Positions 16,945 to 26,368 are shown, counted from the stretch's first letter. The stretch is DNA of 64,000 nt from Bacteroidota bacterium (GCA_016868775.1 VGFT01000004.1:62001-126000), one strand, 5' to 3'. Numbers and translations are program-made. The notes: generated by a model from the sequence alone, not told the origin.

Positions 16945-18858
16945 ATGGCCATGCTGTCTTTTCCCCATATTGCCTATTTGATCCCGCTGCTGCCCCTGTT
17001 GGGTTTTCTGATCAACGGATTGGGTCGCAACCATCTTTCTCACCGTGCCATTGCCTGGATCTGTTCTGGTGTGATGGCTTTGGCATTTGCGGCCAGCGGG
17101 TGGGTCTTTTGGAATCTTCCTGCCGGAGCCCCTACGATCCTTACCGCCTTTGATTTCATACGGGTAGGTGTGCTGAACATTCCTTTTGCTTTTCAGTTGG
17201 ATGCCCTCTCGGCTTTGTTCCTGCTGATCATTACCGGTATTGGATTTTTGATACATGTATATTCTTCGGCCTATATGCACGAGGAATCGGCCTCGCAATA
17301 CGGCCGGTATTTCGCGTATCTGAATTTGTTTGTGTTCTCGATGTTGTTGCTGGTGATGGGTGCTAACTTTGTGATCTTGTTCATTGGGTGGGAGGGGGTT
17401 GGACTCTGTTCTTATCTTCTGATCGGTTTTTGGTTTCGCAACCCGGCCTATGCGCAAGCGGCCAACAAGGCCTTTGTGATGAATCGGGTGGGGGATCTGG
17501 CTTTTCTGATCGCGATCTTTTGGTTGATCGCCCGCACGGGTTCGGTCAATTTTATCGATCTGCCGATGGCGTTGGGGACGGTAGGTCAATCGGCCAAGTT
17601 GAGTGCAATGGACATTACCGGCATCACGATCCTTTTATTTATTGGAGCTACGGGAAAGAGTGCGCAGATTCCGCTGTACACCTGGTTGCCCGATGCGATG
17701 GCCGGTCCTACACCGGTTTCCGCTCTGATCCACGCGGCTACGATGGTGACGGCGGGTATTTACATGATCGCGCGCAGCAATTTGTTGTATACGGCGGCAC
17801 CGTTGGTGCTCACGATCGTAGCGGTAATTGGACTGGCCACGGCGCTGTTGGCGGCCACAATCGCGCTTCGTCAGAATGATATTAAAAAGGTGCTGGCGTA
17901 TTCTACCGTGAGCCAGCTTGGATTCATGTTCCTGGCACTCGGTTCCGGAGCTTATGTGGCGGCGGTATTTCATGTAATGACACATGCTTTTTTCAAAGCC
18001 CTCTTGTTTTTGGGTAGTGGTTCAGTAATTCATGCCTTGGGGGGCGAGCAGGATATTCGGAAAATGGGAGGGTTAAAAAAATCCTTGCCTATTACGTATT
18101 GGACGTTCCTCATTGGCTGTTTGGCCATTGCGGGAATTTTTCCGTTTAGTGGATTTTTCTCCAAGGATGCGATCTTACTCAGTGCATTTTTGAAGAGTCC
18201 TGTTTTCTATGCGATCGCCTTGTTTACAGCGTTGCTGACAGCGTTTTATATGTTCCGGTTGTTCATTCTCACATTCGGTGGTTCTTTTCGTGGAATGGAG
18301 GAGCAGCGGCATCACTTGCATGAGAGCCCCTTGGCCATGACCTTGCCCTTGATGCTATTGGCGGTGTTGTCGGTTGTGGTTGGCTGGATCGGCATTCCGG
18401 AGGTATTGATGCATGGAGGCGATCGGTTGGCGGAGTTTTTGTCAGCGGTTATCCCGGTTGCAAGCGGACACGAAGTCTCTCACGCGACTGAATATATGTT
18501 AATGGGATTGTCGAGCGGATTGGTATTGCTGTCGATCTACGTTGCTTGGTCGCGTTACAAACAATATCGTTCCGAGGAATCCGAAAGTTCACTCACTCGT
18601 TTCTTGGATAACAAATGGTATGTGGATGAAGCCTATCAGGCGGCGATCGTTCAACCCTTGCATCGGTTGGCCGGTTGGATCCGCTCTTTCTTTGAGCCTA
18701 GGATTTTGGATGGTGCCGTGCAGGGTGTGGGACGTGTTGTTCGTTATCTTTCGCAGCAGATTCGGTTTTTGCAAAGCGGACAAACGGGCAATTATGCCTT
18801 GTGGATGGTGATCGGAATCGTGCTTATCCTCAGTATTCAATTCTTTATTCGTAAATAA
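16945..18858 (+). CDS. nuoL: NADH-quinone oxidoreductase subunit L (antiporter-like)
   Basis: A 637-residue distal membrane subunit with a Mrp-antiporter-like core and the long C-terminal lateral helix typical of NuoL. Signatures include FVILFIGWEGVGLCSYLLIGFW (proton-path Glu), LPDAMAGPTPVSALIHAATMVTAG and HVMTHAFFKALLFLGSGS. It pumps protons when the complex turns over. Two close Met codons (16945, 16951) could start it. Confidence 0.97.
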   Translation: MAMLSFPHIAYLIPLLPLLGFLINGLGRNHLSHRAIAWICSGVMALAFAASGWVFWNLPAGAPTILTAFDFIRVGVLNIPFAFQLDALSALFLLIITGIGFLIHVYSSAYMHEESASQYGRYFAYLNLFVFSMLLLVMGANFVILFIGWEGVGLCSYLLIGFWFRNPAYAQAANKAFVMNRVGDLAFLIAIFWLIARTGSVNFIDLPMALGTVGQSAKLSAMDITGITILLFIGATGKSAQIPLYTWLPDAMAGPTPVSALIHAATMVTAGIYMIARSNLLYTAAPLVLTIVAVIGLATALLAATIALRQNDIKKVLAYSTVSQLGFMFLALGSGAYVAAVFHVMTHAFFKALLFLGSGSVIHALGGEQDIRKMGGLKKSLPITYWTFLIGCLAIAGIFPFSGFFSKDAILLSAFLKSPVFYAIALFTALLTAFYMFRLFILTFGGSFRGMEEQRHHLHESPLAMTLPLMLLAVLSVVVGWIGIPEVLMHGGDRLAEFLSAVIPVASGHEVSHATEYMLMGLSSGLVLLSIYVAWSRYKQYRSEESESSLTRFLDNKWYVDEAYQAAIVQPLHRLAGWIRSFFEPRILDGAVQGVGRVVRYLSQQIRFLQSGQTGNYALWMVIGIVLILSIQFFIRK

Positions 18859-18887
18859 ATTCTTCACGTGTCAAACCGCCAAGCTGT

Positions 18888-20399
18888 ATGATTGCCCTTT
18901 TACTTGTCTTGCTCCCGTTGATCGGCGGAGGACTGGTCTTTTTCCTGCCGCGTCCAGCGGCCGTGCGTCCGTTGTCGTTGCTGATGGCTTTGTCCACCCT
19001 TTGCGCCGTCGTATTGGGATTAACGCTGTATGCAGGTATCGATTCTTGGTCGTTTGACGCAGAGTGGATTCAACCCCTGGGGGCTCGGTTCACTTTGAAG
19101 GGGGATGTGTTGGGAAAGTGGATGAGTATGCTCGCGGCCTTGGGCAGTGTTTTATCTGTTTTGGGTAGTTGGAATACGGATCGGAAGAAGCCGCAACGCT
19201 TTTACGGATTGCTGTTGTGGATGCAGGCGGGGATGACGATCGTCTTTTTGTCGGCCGATGCCTTCTTATTTTATTTTGGCTGGGAACTGGCGTTGATTCC
19301 GGCGTATTTTCTTAGCTCCATCTGGGGTGGGGAAAGGCGGATCGCGGTTACCATCAAGTTTTTCCTGTATACGTTCGTGGGTTCCGTATTGATGTTGATC
19401 GGATTGATCTATTTGCATGGGCTCACGCCGGATGGAAGTTTTCAGTGGCAAGCTTTCCGAAATCTGGAATTGGAAGAGTCAAAGCAAGTCTGGCTATTCT
19501 GGCTATTTTTCTTGGCCTTCGCAATCAAGGTGCCTTTGTTCCCTTTTCATACCTGGCAGCCGGACACGTACGAGCAGGTGCCTACGCCGGTTACCTTATT
19601 GCTTAGTGGAGTGATGGTGAAGATGGGGGTAGTGGCTATGATCCGTTGGCTGTTGCCCATCTTGGATATTGGCGTATTTATCTGGAGTGATGTACTGATT
19701 TGTCTGGCGGTGGTGGGTATACTGTATGCCTCGTTGATCGCCATTCGGCAAGACGATCTGAAGCGTTTGATTGCGTATTCGTCCATTGCCCACATGGGGC
19801 TTACGGTGGCCGCGCTTTTTTCGTTAACAGGATTCAGCAACAACAGCAATGTGGTGTTGCAATACCATCTTATCGGATTTCAGGGGGTGATGTTGCAGCT
19901 GTTCAGCCACGGGGTAAACATTATGGGAATGTGGCTGCTGGCCGATCGAATTGAGTCGCGCTTTGGGACGCGCAAGCTTTCGGAATTGGGCGGGCTGGCA
20001 CGTACGGCCCCAACCTTAACGATCTTCTTTGTAGTGATCGCGCTTGCTAACATTGCATTGCCGTTGACCAATGCGTTTCCGGGTGAGTTCTTGCAATTCA
20101 ATGCCATTTTTCATGCGCAATCGCCCTACCGGATCGTGTTTTTGATCGGGTCGGGACTGGGCGTGATCTTGTCTGCCATCTATACGTTGAACATGATCCG
20201 TCGAATTTTTTACGGAGAGACCAACTCGGCGACCGAGAACGGGCTGCGGTTTTCCATCGCCGAAGCCTTGGCGCTTTCAGTTGTGGTTGGATTAATCCTG
20301 TTGTTTGGAATCTATCCGCAGGCGGCGCTGGACTTTACAAACGAATATGCTTGGGAATACGTGAAATCGATCGACATCACCCGTTTCCTGACCAAATAA
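18888..20399 (+). CDS. nuoM: NADH-quinone oxidoreductase subunit M (antiporter-like)
   Basis: A 503-residue proton-translocating membrane subunit. It shows the conserved helix with FYFGWELALIPAYFL (key Glu), the PLFPFHTWQPDTYEQVPTPVTLLLSG loop and the later ALPLTNAFPGEF region. Normal length for NuoM. It lies 29 bases after nuoL and 10 before nuoN. Confidence 0.97.
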   Translation: MIALLLVLLPLIGGGLVFFLPRPAAVRPLSLLMALSTLCAVVLGLTLYAGIDSWSFDAEWIQPLGARFTLKGDVLGKWMSMLAALGSVLSVLGSWNTDRKKPQRFYGLLLWMQAGMTIVFLSADAFLFYFGWELALIPAYFLSSIWGGERRIAVTIKFFLYTFVGSVLMLIGLIYLHGLTPDGSFQWQAFRNLELEESKQVWLFWLFFLAFAIKVPLFPFHTWQPDTYEQVPTPVTLLLSGVMVKMGVVAMIRWLLPILDIGVFIWSDVLICLAVVGILYASLIAIRQDDLKRLIAYSSIAHMGLTVAALFSLTGFSNNSNVVLQYHLIGFQGVMLQLFSHGVNIMGMWLLADRIESRFGTRKLSELGGLARTAPTLTIFFVVIALANIALPLTNAFPGEFLQFNAIFHAQSPYRIVFLIGSGLGVILSAIYTLNMIRRIFYGETNSATENGLRFSIAEALALSVVVGLILLFGIYPQAALDFTNEYAWEYVKSIDITRFLTK

Positions 20400-20409
20400 A
20401 AAAACACCT

Positions 20410-21789
20410 ATGAATCTGTTACTACTTGCTGCTTTTTGGGGGGTGTTGATGATGTTTTTAAGTGTGCTCGGTATTTCCCGTAGCCGGATCCGGTTGGTGG
20501 CTCAATGGGGTATGGGACTTTTATTTTTATCGACGGCAGCCGAGATGCAGGGCTTTGTGCTCTATGACCTGAATGCGCCGGAGATGTTGCGAGTGGATCG
20601 GTATGCGCTTGTCCTGCTGGCCATTTTGAGTGGTTGTGGTTTTCTATATTTTCTGTTGTCGGCCACGGACATGGCCAAGGTGGGAAGTGATTATTCCGAG
20701 TATTTCGCATTGATCTTTTTTGTCTTTTGCGGATTTGTGCTGGTGTTGTCTTTTACCTCTTTATTGATGTTGTTTCTGGGAATCGAGATCGTAACCATCC
20801 CCTTGTATATTCTCACGGGTGCCGATAAGCGAAATCTTAAAAGCAACGAAGCTTCTTTGAAATATTTTTTATTGGGAGCGTTTTCAACGGGGCTGATGCT
20901 GATGGGGATCACGATGGTTTATGGCGCCCGAGGCAGTTTTTCCTCGATGGAGTTGGTGGGGGCTTCGGGTATTCCGACTCAATTGTTGTTGGGCGGGTTG
21001 TTTTTGATGCTCTTTTCAATGGCCTTTAAGGTGTCGGTGGCACCCTTTCATTTCTGGACTCCGGATGTTTATGACGGTGCACCCACAGTCTTTACTTCAT
21101 TTATGGCTACGCTGGTCAAGGTAGCCGCCTTCGCCGGTTTTTTCCGTTTGTTTGATCATGCGTTTACCAGCTTAACGCCTGCTTGGCAAGTGTGGGCGGG
21201 TGTGCTTTCTGTATGCACACTGATGATCGGTAACATCACGGCGGTTTTTCAGCAAAGTGTAAAAAGACTCCTGGCGTACTCCAGTATTGCGCAAGCAGGA
21301 TTTATGATGCTGGGAATTTATGGCTTGGGTGGAGTAGCCAAAGAGGGGATGGTATTGTATGCCGCTTCTTATTCGCTGGCTACGATCGGGATTTTTGCCG
21401 TGTTGACCCGGATGCAAGATTATACTCTTGAGGGGTTTAACGGCTTGGCCAAGGAGCGGCCCTGGGTGGCGGCGTCATTGACCATCTTTCTGCTATCTCT
21501 GGCAGGTATTCCGCTCACGGCTGGCTTTTTGGCCAAGTTTTACATGTTACAGGCGGCGGTTGAGGCCAAGTATGGATTGGCGGTGGTGATTGTTTCTGTT
21601 TTGATGGCTGCTGTCAGTGTCTATTATTATTTCCGGATTCTACAGGCCATGTATTTTCGGGAGCGATCCGAAGAAGTTTCTTTTCCCGTTTTCTCCTCGG
21701 GATTTGTACGAGTTCTAATGTTACTGGCCGCATTGATTCTTGTTATGGGTGTACAGCCCGGCTGGCTATTGCGTTATCTTTACTTCTAA
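20410..21789 (+). CDS. nuoN: NADH-quinone oxidoreductase subunit N (antiporter-like)
   Basis: A 459-residue membrane subunit, the third antiporter-like pump module. Diagnostic parts are LMLFLGIEIVTIPLYILTG, SVAPFHFWTPDVYDGAPTVFTSF and LAYSSIAQAGFM. Last member of the nuo set; the next gene starts a single base after its stop. Confidence 0.96.
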   Translation: MNLLLLAAFWGVLMMFLSVLGISRSRIRLVAQWGMGLLFLSTAAEMQGFVLYDLNAPEMLRVDRYALVLLAILSGCGFLYFLLSATDMAKVGSDYSEYFALIFFVFCGFVLVLSFTSLLMLFLGIEIVTIPLYILTGADKRNLKSNEASLKYFLLGAFSTGLMLMGITMVYGARGSFSSMELVGASGIPTQLLLGGLFLMLFSMAFKVSVAPFHFWTPDVYDGAPTVFTSFMATLVKVAAFAGFFRLFDHAFTSLTPAWQVWAGVLSVCTLMIGNITAVFQQSVKRLLAYSSIAQAGFMMLGIYGLGGVAKEGMVLYAASYSLATIGIFAVLTRMQDYTLEGFNGLAKERPWVAASLTIFLLSLAGIPLTAGFLAKFYMLQAAVEAKYGLAVVIVSVLMAAVSVYYYFRILQAMYFRERSEEVSFPVFSSGFVRVLMLLAALILVMGVQPGWLLRYLYF

Positions 21790-21790
21790 T

Positions 21791-23071
21791 ATGCAAGTAG
21801 CTGACATCGTTTCGTTGGCGTTTCGAACCATCCGGGCCAATCGTCTGCGAACGGGGCTTACCGTATCGATCATTGCCTTTGGCATTATGGCGTTGATTGG
21901 TGTCATTACGGCCATTCAGGCGATGAACCAAAAATTCAGTGAGAGTTTCTCGTCCATGGGGGCCAATGCTTTTTCGATCCGCTTCAAGGAACGAAATATT
22001 CGATTTGGAGGAGGAGGGCAAAGTGATGAGGTAAAGTTGACCCGAAAGGGGGCTCGAAAGGAGAAAGTATCAAACTTGGATAAAATCATTACCCGAGAGC
22101 AGGCAGAGGAATTTGTGAAGCGGTTTGATTTTCTGGCTATGAAAAGTCTTTCGGTTTTCGGGAATCGAAATAATCTGGTCTCCCGGGGAACTGCCAAAAC
22201 CAGTCCCAACGTCACTCTTTTTGGAGGGGATATTCATTACTTGGAACTCAACAATTACAGCTTGATGGTTGGCCGTAATTTGGCTCGGGACGACATCCAA
22301 TCGGGACAGAATCTTTGTATTCTGGGATATGATGTGGCCGATAAATTATTTCGGGCCGGGGCCGCGACGGCCGTGAATGGGGAGATCCGAATGAATGGAA
22401 TTCCGTATCGGGTGATCGGGGTACTAGAGAGCAAGGGTTCTAGTTTTGGCTTCAGTCGGGATAACGTCGTCATTGTTTCGTATACCAATCTCGAGCGGGT
22501 CTTTCCCTCACAGGCCTCCTATGTGATCGCCGTAAAGGCCAATGAATTGTTGATGGTGAACCCGGCAATGGGGGAGGCAGAGAGCGACTTTCGAGCAGTG
22601 CGAAAGCTAACGGCCACGGAGGAGAGTAATTTTGTGTTGGATCGAAGCGATAGCGTGGCAGAAACGGCAATGAATTCCCTTCGATTTCTCACGATTTCGG
22701 CCACGGTGATCGGTTTGATCACCCTGATAGGGGCTGCTATTGGACTCATGAACATTATGCTGGTTTCCGTTTCAGAGCGCACTCGGGAGGTGGGGCTGAT
22801 CAAGGCGATTGGCGGGAAATCCCGTGTGGTGAGCCGCCAATTCCTGACCGAAGCCATCCTGATCAGCCTGATGGGAGCGGGATTTGGCATCCTGCTGGGG
22901 GTGGGGGTCGGTAATCTTTTCTCCCTGGTACTGAACACTGGATTTGTGGTGCCCTGGAACTGGGTTGGCTATGGGATAATCATATGCACGGCAGTAGGAC
23001 TGCTCGCGGGTATATTTCCGGCTTTAAAAGCGGGTCGCCTCAACCCCATTGAAGCCCTGCGATATGAATGA
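21791..23071 (+). CDS. ABC transporter permease, MacB-like
   Basis: A 426-residue inner-membrane protein of the MacB/FtsX type. One N-terminal helix (about 20-42) is followed by a periplasmic domain (about 43-310) and three C-terminal helices, with the conserved loop VSERTREVGLIKAIGGKS between the second and third and the ending GRLNPIEALRYE. These permeases pair with a separate LolD/MacB-type ATPase; none is adjacent. The start at 21791 is 1 base after the nuoN stop, so it is probably transcribed with complex I. A longer frame from 21740 begins inside nuoN and is not needed. Confidence 0.85.
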   Translation: MQVADIVSLAFRTIRANRLRTGLTVSIIAFGIMALIGVITAIQAMNQKFSESFSSMGANAFSIRFKERNIRFGGGGQSDEVKLTRKGARKEKVSNLDKIITREQAEEFVKRFDFLAMKSLSVFGNRNNLVSRGTAKTSPNVTLFGGDIHYLELNNYSLMVGRNLARDDIQSGQNLCILGYDVADKLFRAGAATAVNGEIRMNGIPYRVIGVLESKGSSFGFSRDNVVIVSYTNLERVFPSQASYVIAVKANELLMVNPAMGEAESDFRAVRKLTATEESNFVLDRSDSVAETAMNSLRFLTISATVIGLITLIGAAIGLMNIMLVSVSERTREVGLIKAIGGKSRVVSRQFLTEAILISLMGAGFGILLGVGVGNLFSLVLNTGFVVPWNWVGYGIIICTAVGLLAGIFPALKAGRLNPIEALRYE

Positions 23072-23119
23072 TTTGTCCACTTTTTCCCCCCTCCGACCAT
23101 TAATTTTTTAATCTCCCTA

Positions 23120-23148
23120 TTTGGCTGGTTGAAAAAATATGTATTTTG
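23120..23148 (+). promoter_or_regulatory. Possible promoter of the exbB-tonB operon
   Basis: TTTG at 23120-23123 is followed, 18 bases later, by TATTTTG at 23142-23148. The second part is one T short of TAnnTTTG. It lies about 60 bases before exbB in the only sizeable gap of this region. Confidence 0.4.
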
Positions 23149-23210
23149 TCGCTTCCCGATTACCAGGTGGTAATGGGGCTTACAAAAAACAAATATTAAA
23201 ACAAACGATC

Positions 23211-24077
23211 ATGGCAGATTTGAACAAATCCACTGCGAAGACTGCAACCAAGGCCTCCGTGGCCAAACAAGATGGCAACCTGATTTCCTGGCTGGCTCCC
23301 ATATTGTGCACCATTGCCGGATATTGCATCTGGCGTTATATCATGGGCGATGCCGATGGGTTTGCTAAACCCGACAAGGAGAGCACCCTTTTTACTTTTT
23401 GGCCTGGCCATAAAGATCCGAATGATGCGTTTCACCGTATTTACGAGGGCGGTATCATTGTGCCGTTGCTGATCGGGATGTTCCTGATGGTGGTGGTATT
23501 CTCCATCGAGCGCTTTATGACTATTTACCGGGCTTTGGGGAATAGTTCTATTACCAATTTCGTTCGCCAAGTTCAATTCCACCTGGCCAACAAAAATGTG
23601 GACGCTGCCATTGCCGAGTGCGACAAGCAACGGGGTTCTGTTGGCAACGTTATGAAAGCCGGATTGCGCCGTTATAAGGAAATGATCTCCGAATCCAATT
23701 TGTCTACAGAGCAGAAGGTGATGTCCATTCAAAAAGAAGTGGAAGAAGCTACTGCCCTGGAGCTGCCGATGTTACAGAAAAACCTGGTCTTCTTATCTAC
23801 CATCACCTCGGTGGGAACCCTCGTGGCCCTGTTGGGTACGGTAATTGGTATGATTCGCTCGTTTGCAGCCCTTGGTTCGGAAGGGGGTGGAGGTAACTCC
23901 AGCGACCTGGCGGTGGGTATCTCAGAGGCCCTGTATAATACCGCCTTGGGTATCGGTACCTCGGCCATCGCCCTGATCATGTACAACGTGTTCACCACCA
24001 AGATCGACTCCATCACGCATGGCATCGATGAATCTGGCTTTACCCTTACACAAAGTTTTGCCTCTCTTTATAAATAA
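23211..24077 (+). CDS. exbB: MotA/TolQ/ExbB proton channel protein
   Basis: A 288-residue inner-membrane protein that, with ExbD, uses the proton gradient to energise TonB. Hydrophobic segments lie near 25-44, 82-100, 195-222 and 240-268. The conserved MotA/ExbB core is the last part (TSVGTLVALLGTVIGMIRSFAALG and ISEALYNTALGIGTSAIALIMYN). The start at ATG 23211 (MADLNKS) is preferred; the longer frame from 23139 covers the promoter region. First gene of exbB-exbD-exbD-tonB. Confidence 0.92.
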   Translation: MADLNKSTAKTATKASVAKQDGNLISWLAPILCTIAGYCIWRYIMGDADGFAKPDKESTLFTFWPGHKDPNDAFHRIYEGGIIVPLLIGMFLMVVVFSIERFMTIYRALGNSSITNFVRQVQFHLANKNVDAAIAECDKQRGSVGNVMKAGLRRYKEMISESNLSTEQKVMSIQKEVEEATALELPMLQKNLVFLSTITSVGTLVALLGTVIGMIRSFAALGSEGGGGNSSDLAVGISEALYNTALGIGTSAIALIMYNVFTTKIDSITHGIDESGFTLTQSFASLYK

Positions 24078-24135
24078 GAGGTGGCTGAATGTGCAAATGG
24101 TAACCTTTTTCATCTCATTTCTTAAATCGTAGAAA

Positions 24136-24786
24136 ATGCCAAGTGTCAAGATAGCCAGGAAGAGTACGGATACGGATATGACCCCGTTTGTGGACATAGC
24201 CTTTCTGATACTCACCTTTTTCATTATGGCGACCAAATTCAAACCACCGGACGTTGTAGAAATCAAGACACCCGGATCGGTTCTGTCCCAAAAATTACCC
24301 CAGGACAATGCCGTTATGATTTCCTTTGATTCCAGCAGCCGAGTCTTTTTTACCATTTTATCTGAGAAGGACCCGCAGAAATTCACGGACATAATCAATG
24401 AAATCAACACCGGCCAAAATCTTGGGCTAACACAAAGCGAGATCGCTAATTTTCGCAATTACTACATGGTTGGTGTACCGCTCTCTGGGCTGAAGCAATT
24501 ATTAGCCAGAGATGCTAAAGTGGCGGAAAAAGAGCGGCAGCCCGGCATACCGGTTCTGGATTCCACCAATAATCAGTTGGTATGGTGGGTTCGGGCAGCC
24601 AAGAATGCCTTCGCAGGCGAAAAGTTGAACTACCTGATCAAAGGGGATGCAAACTCTAAATACCCCGCCTTTGAGGCCATCATAGTAGCCCTGAAGAAAA
24701 ATGAAGAGTACAAGTACAACTTGATCACCACGAAGGACGGTGGAGAGGTTTCCTTGTATGAAACGAACAAAAGCAACAACAAATAA
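24136..24786 (+). CDS. exbD: Biopolymer transporter ExbD (first copy)
   Basis: A 216-residue protein with a single membrane helix (about 17-34) whose conserved proton-carrying Asp is Asp 20 (TPFVDIAFLILTFF), followed by a periplasmic domain. It is longer than proteobacterial ExbD (about 140 residues), with an extended middle region (about 60-150). It belongs to the ExbB-ExbD complex that powers TonB. Tandem, non-identical ExbD genes are usual in Bacteroidota. Confidence 0.9.
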   Translation: MPSVKIARKSTDTDMTPFVDIAFLILTFFIMATKFKPPDVVEIKTPGSVLSQKLPQDNAVMISFDSSSRVFFTILSEKDPQKFTDIINEINTGQNLGLTQSEIANFRNYYMVGVPLSGLKQLLARDAKVAEKERQPGIPVLDSTNNQLVWWVRAAKNAFAGEKLNYLIKGDANSKYPAFEAIIVALKKNEEYKYNLITTKDGGEVSLYETNKSNNK

Positions 24787-24810
24787 TTCTTAACCTAGAA
24801 AAAATCTATC

Positions 24811-25431
24811 ATGGCTAGCATTGATACCGGTGGGGATAGCGGTCAGAAAAAAGGCCCAGGGGTAAAAAAAGCCAAGAAACTTTCCACCCGGGTTGACATG
24901 ACCCCAATGGTGGATCTGGGCTTTTTGCTGATCACCTTCTTTGTGTTTACCGCAACGATGAATGAACCTACTACGCTCGACCTCAACATGCCCAAAGACA
25001 TCAAAGACCAAAAAGAACAGACGGAGGTCAAAGAGTCTGGTGTGTTAAGCGTCATGCTCGGCAAGGATGATGTTGTCTATTATTACGAGGGTAAACTCAA
25101 GGAGGATGGGAGCAATTTTAAGTCGACCGACTTCAAGGGCATCCGCGATATCATCGTCAACAAGCGCAAGGAAGTGATGGGTCGGTATGTGCGAGACCCC
25201 GAGTGCGAGGCAAAAATGGCCAAGGATAAAAAACCTTTGAGTAATTGTGCCGATAAGGATTTTGTTGTGATCATTAAGCCTACAAAAGATGCCACATATA
25301 AGAATACCGTGGATATTCTGGATGAAATGACCATCAATCAGGTACGTACCTATGCGATGGTTAAGATTTTTGACCAGGAATATGAATTGATCAAAAAGAC
25401 GGAAGAGTTCAACAAGGCAGGCATAAAATGA
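24811..25431 (+). CDS. exbD: Biopolymer transporter ExbD (second copy)
   Basis: A 206-residue paralogue of the upstream ExbD. The basic N-terminus (KKAKKLSTRVDM) leads into the membrane helix with Asp 35 (TPMVDLGFLLITFFVFT), then a periplasmic domain that ends in the conserved DEMTINQVRTYAMVKI. An insertion near 130-145 contains two Cys (PECEAKMAKDKKPLSNC) absent from the first copy, which could form a disulfide in the periplasm. 24 bases after the first exbD, 49 before tonB. Confidence 0.9.
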   Translation: MASIDTGGDSGQKKGPGVKKAKKLSTRVDMTPMVDLGFLLITFFVFTATMNEPTTLDLNMPKDIKDQKEQTEVKESGVLSVMLGKDDVVYYYEGKLKEDGSNFKSTDFKGIRDIIVNKRKEVMGRYVRDPECEAKMAKDKKPLSNCADKDFVVIIKPTKDATYKNTVDILDEMTINQVRTYAMVKIFDQEYELIKKTEEFNKAGIK

Positions 25432-25480
25432 TCCCATGTGCAATTGGTCCTGTTCTTGCATCTTCTAACAAAACAATCGT

Positions 25481-26302
25481 ATGGAACTGAATAAAATATT
25501 AACAGCTGACATTCTGGATATCATCTTTGAAGGCCGGAATAAAGATTATGGTGCTTACCTCTTGCGGCGCTCTTATGGCAAGCGCATCGGAGTTGCCCTG
25601 CTGGCTACACTAGCCGGGGTGGCGCTTCTTTTGGCGATTTTCTTTATCTATAAGGGTGTACGTGGCAATGCCGATACCTTTAAACAAACCGAAATGATCA
25701 TCCAGGAGGTGAAGCAGGAGGATAAGAAAGAGCCACCCCCGCCGCCCCCGCCGCCGCCACCCAAGCAGGAACCGCCCAAAGTGGAGATGAAGCAGTTTAC
25801 GCCCCCGATCATCAAAAAAGATGAAGAAGTGGAAAAACCACCTCCTCCGCAGGACGAACTTAAGACGGCAAAGATTGACGTTGATAATCAGGATGGAATC
25901 AAAGATGAAGGGATCGTACAACCTGTAATCGATAACGGGGCGCAGATCGTGGAGACCAAAGTAGAGGACGAGAACCAGATCTTTGAAAAAGTAGAGATTG
26001 AAGCCTCTTTCCCCGGTGGGGAAGCCAAGTGGCGCCAGTACCTGGAGCGGAACCTCTCCAGCTTCAATCCGGCCGACGAAGGCGCTCCTACCGGAACATA
26101 CACCACCTACGTGCAGTTTGTGGTGGACAAAGAAGGCAACATCAGCGATGTTAGAGCACTTACCAATCACGGTTACGGAATGGAAGAGGCCGCTATCCGC
26201 GTGATCAAGAAAGGTCCCAAATGGAACCCCGCCATCCAAAACCAGCGTCAGGTGAAAGCCTACCGCAAGCAGCCCATCACCTTCCGCGTGGAAGAACAAT
26301 AA
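25481..26302 (+). CDS. tonB: Energy transducer TonB
   Basis: A 273-residue protein that links ExbB/ExbD to outer-membrane receptors. The cytoplasmic N-terminus carries the Bacteroidota motif GRNKDYGAYLLRRSYGKR (18-35), followed by a membrane helix (about 36-58). A Pro-rich rod follows, with ten consecutive Pro and further PP pairs (about 85-125). The C-terminal TonB domain starts near 185 (FPGGEAKWRQYLERNL) and contains TYVQFVVDKEGNISDVRALT. It ends 20 bases before a clear terminator. The receptor at 60710-63028 is a possible client. Confidence 0.95.
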   Translation: MELNKILTADILDIIFEGRNKDYGAYLLRRSYGKRIGVALLATLAGVALLLAIFFIYKGVRGNADTFKQTEMIIQEVKQEDKKEPPPPPPPPPPKQEPPKVEMKQFTPPIIKKDEEVEKPPPPQDELKTAKIDVDNQDGIKDEGIVQPVIDNGAQIVETKVEDENQIFEKVEIEASFPGGEAKWRQYLERNLSSFNPADEGAPTGTYTTYVQFVVDKEGNISDVRALTNHGYGMEEAAIRVIKKGPKWNPAIQNQRQVKAYRKQPITFRVEEQ

Positions 26303-26321
26303 AGACCGCGAACTTCAGTTG

Positions 26322-26349
26322 AAATCCCCTCCCTGCGAGGGGATTTTTT
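26322..26349 (+). terminator. Rho-independent terminator after tonB
   Basis: A perfect 10-bp stem (26322-26331 with 37-46) with a 5-base loop, G+C-rich at its centre and running into six T (26344-26349). It closes the exbB-exbD-exbD-tonB operon. The -7 element of mnmE begins 8 bases later. Confidence 0.9.
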
Positions 26350-26356
26350 ATTGGGT

Positions 26357-26364
26357 TACCTTTA
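26357..26364 (+). promoter_or_regulatory. -7 element abutting mnmE
   Basis: TACCTTTA, one mismatch from TAnnTTTG, ends 4 bases before the mnmE ATG (26369), immediately after the tonB terminator. If used, the mRNA would begin at or in the start codon. Confidence 0.45.
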
Positions 26365-26368
26365 CCCC

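Noticed and set aside
16642-17589. A 315-codon open frame on the minus strand across nuoK/nuoL
   Set aside because: Antisense to conserved nuo genes; the product is a His/Gln/Arg-rich sequence typical of reading hydrophobic genes backwards.
25736-25765. CCG/CCC repeat inside tonB
   Set aside because: It encodes the ordinary proline-rich rod of TonB, not a separate repeat element.
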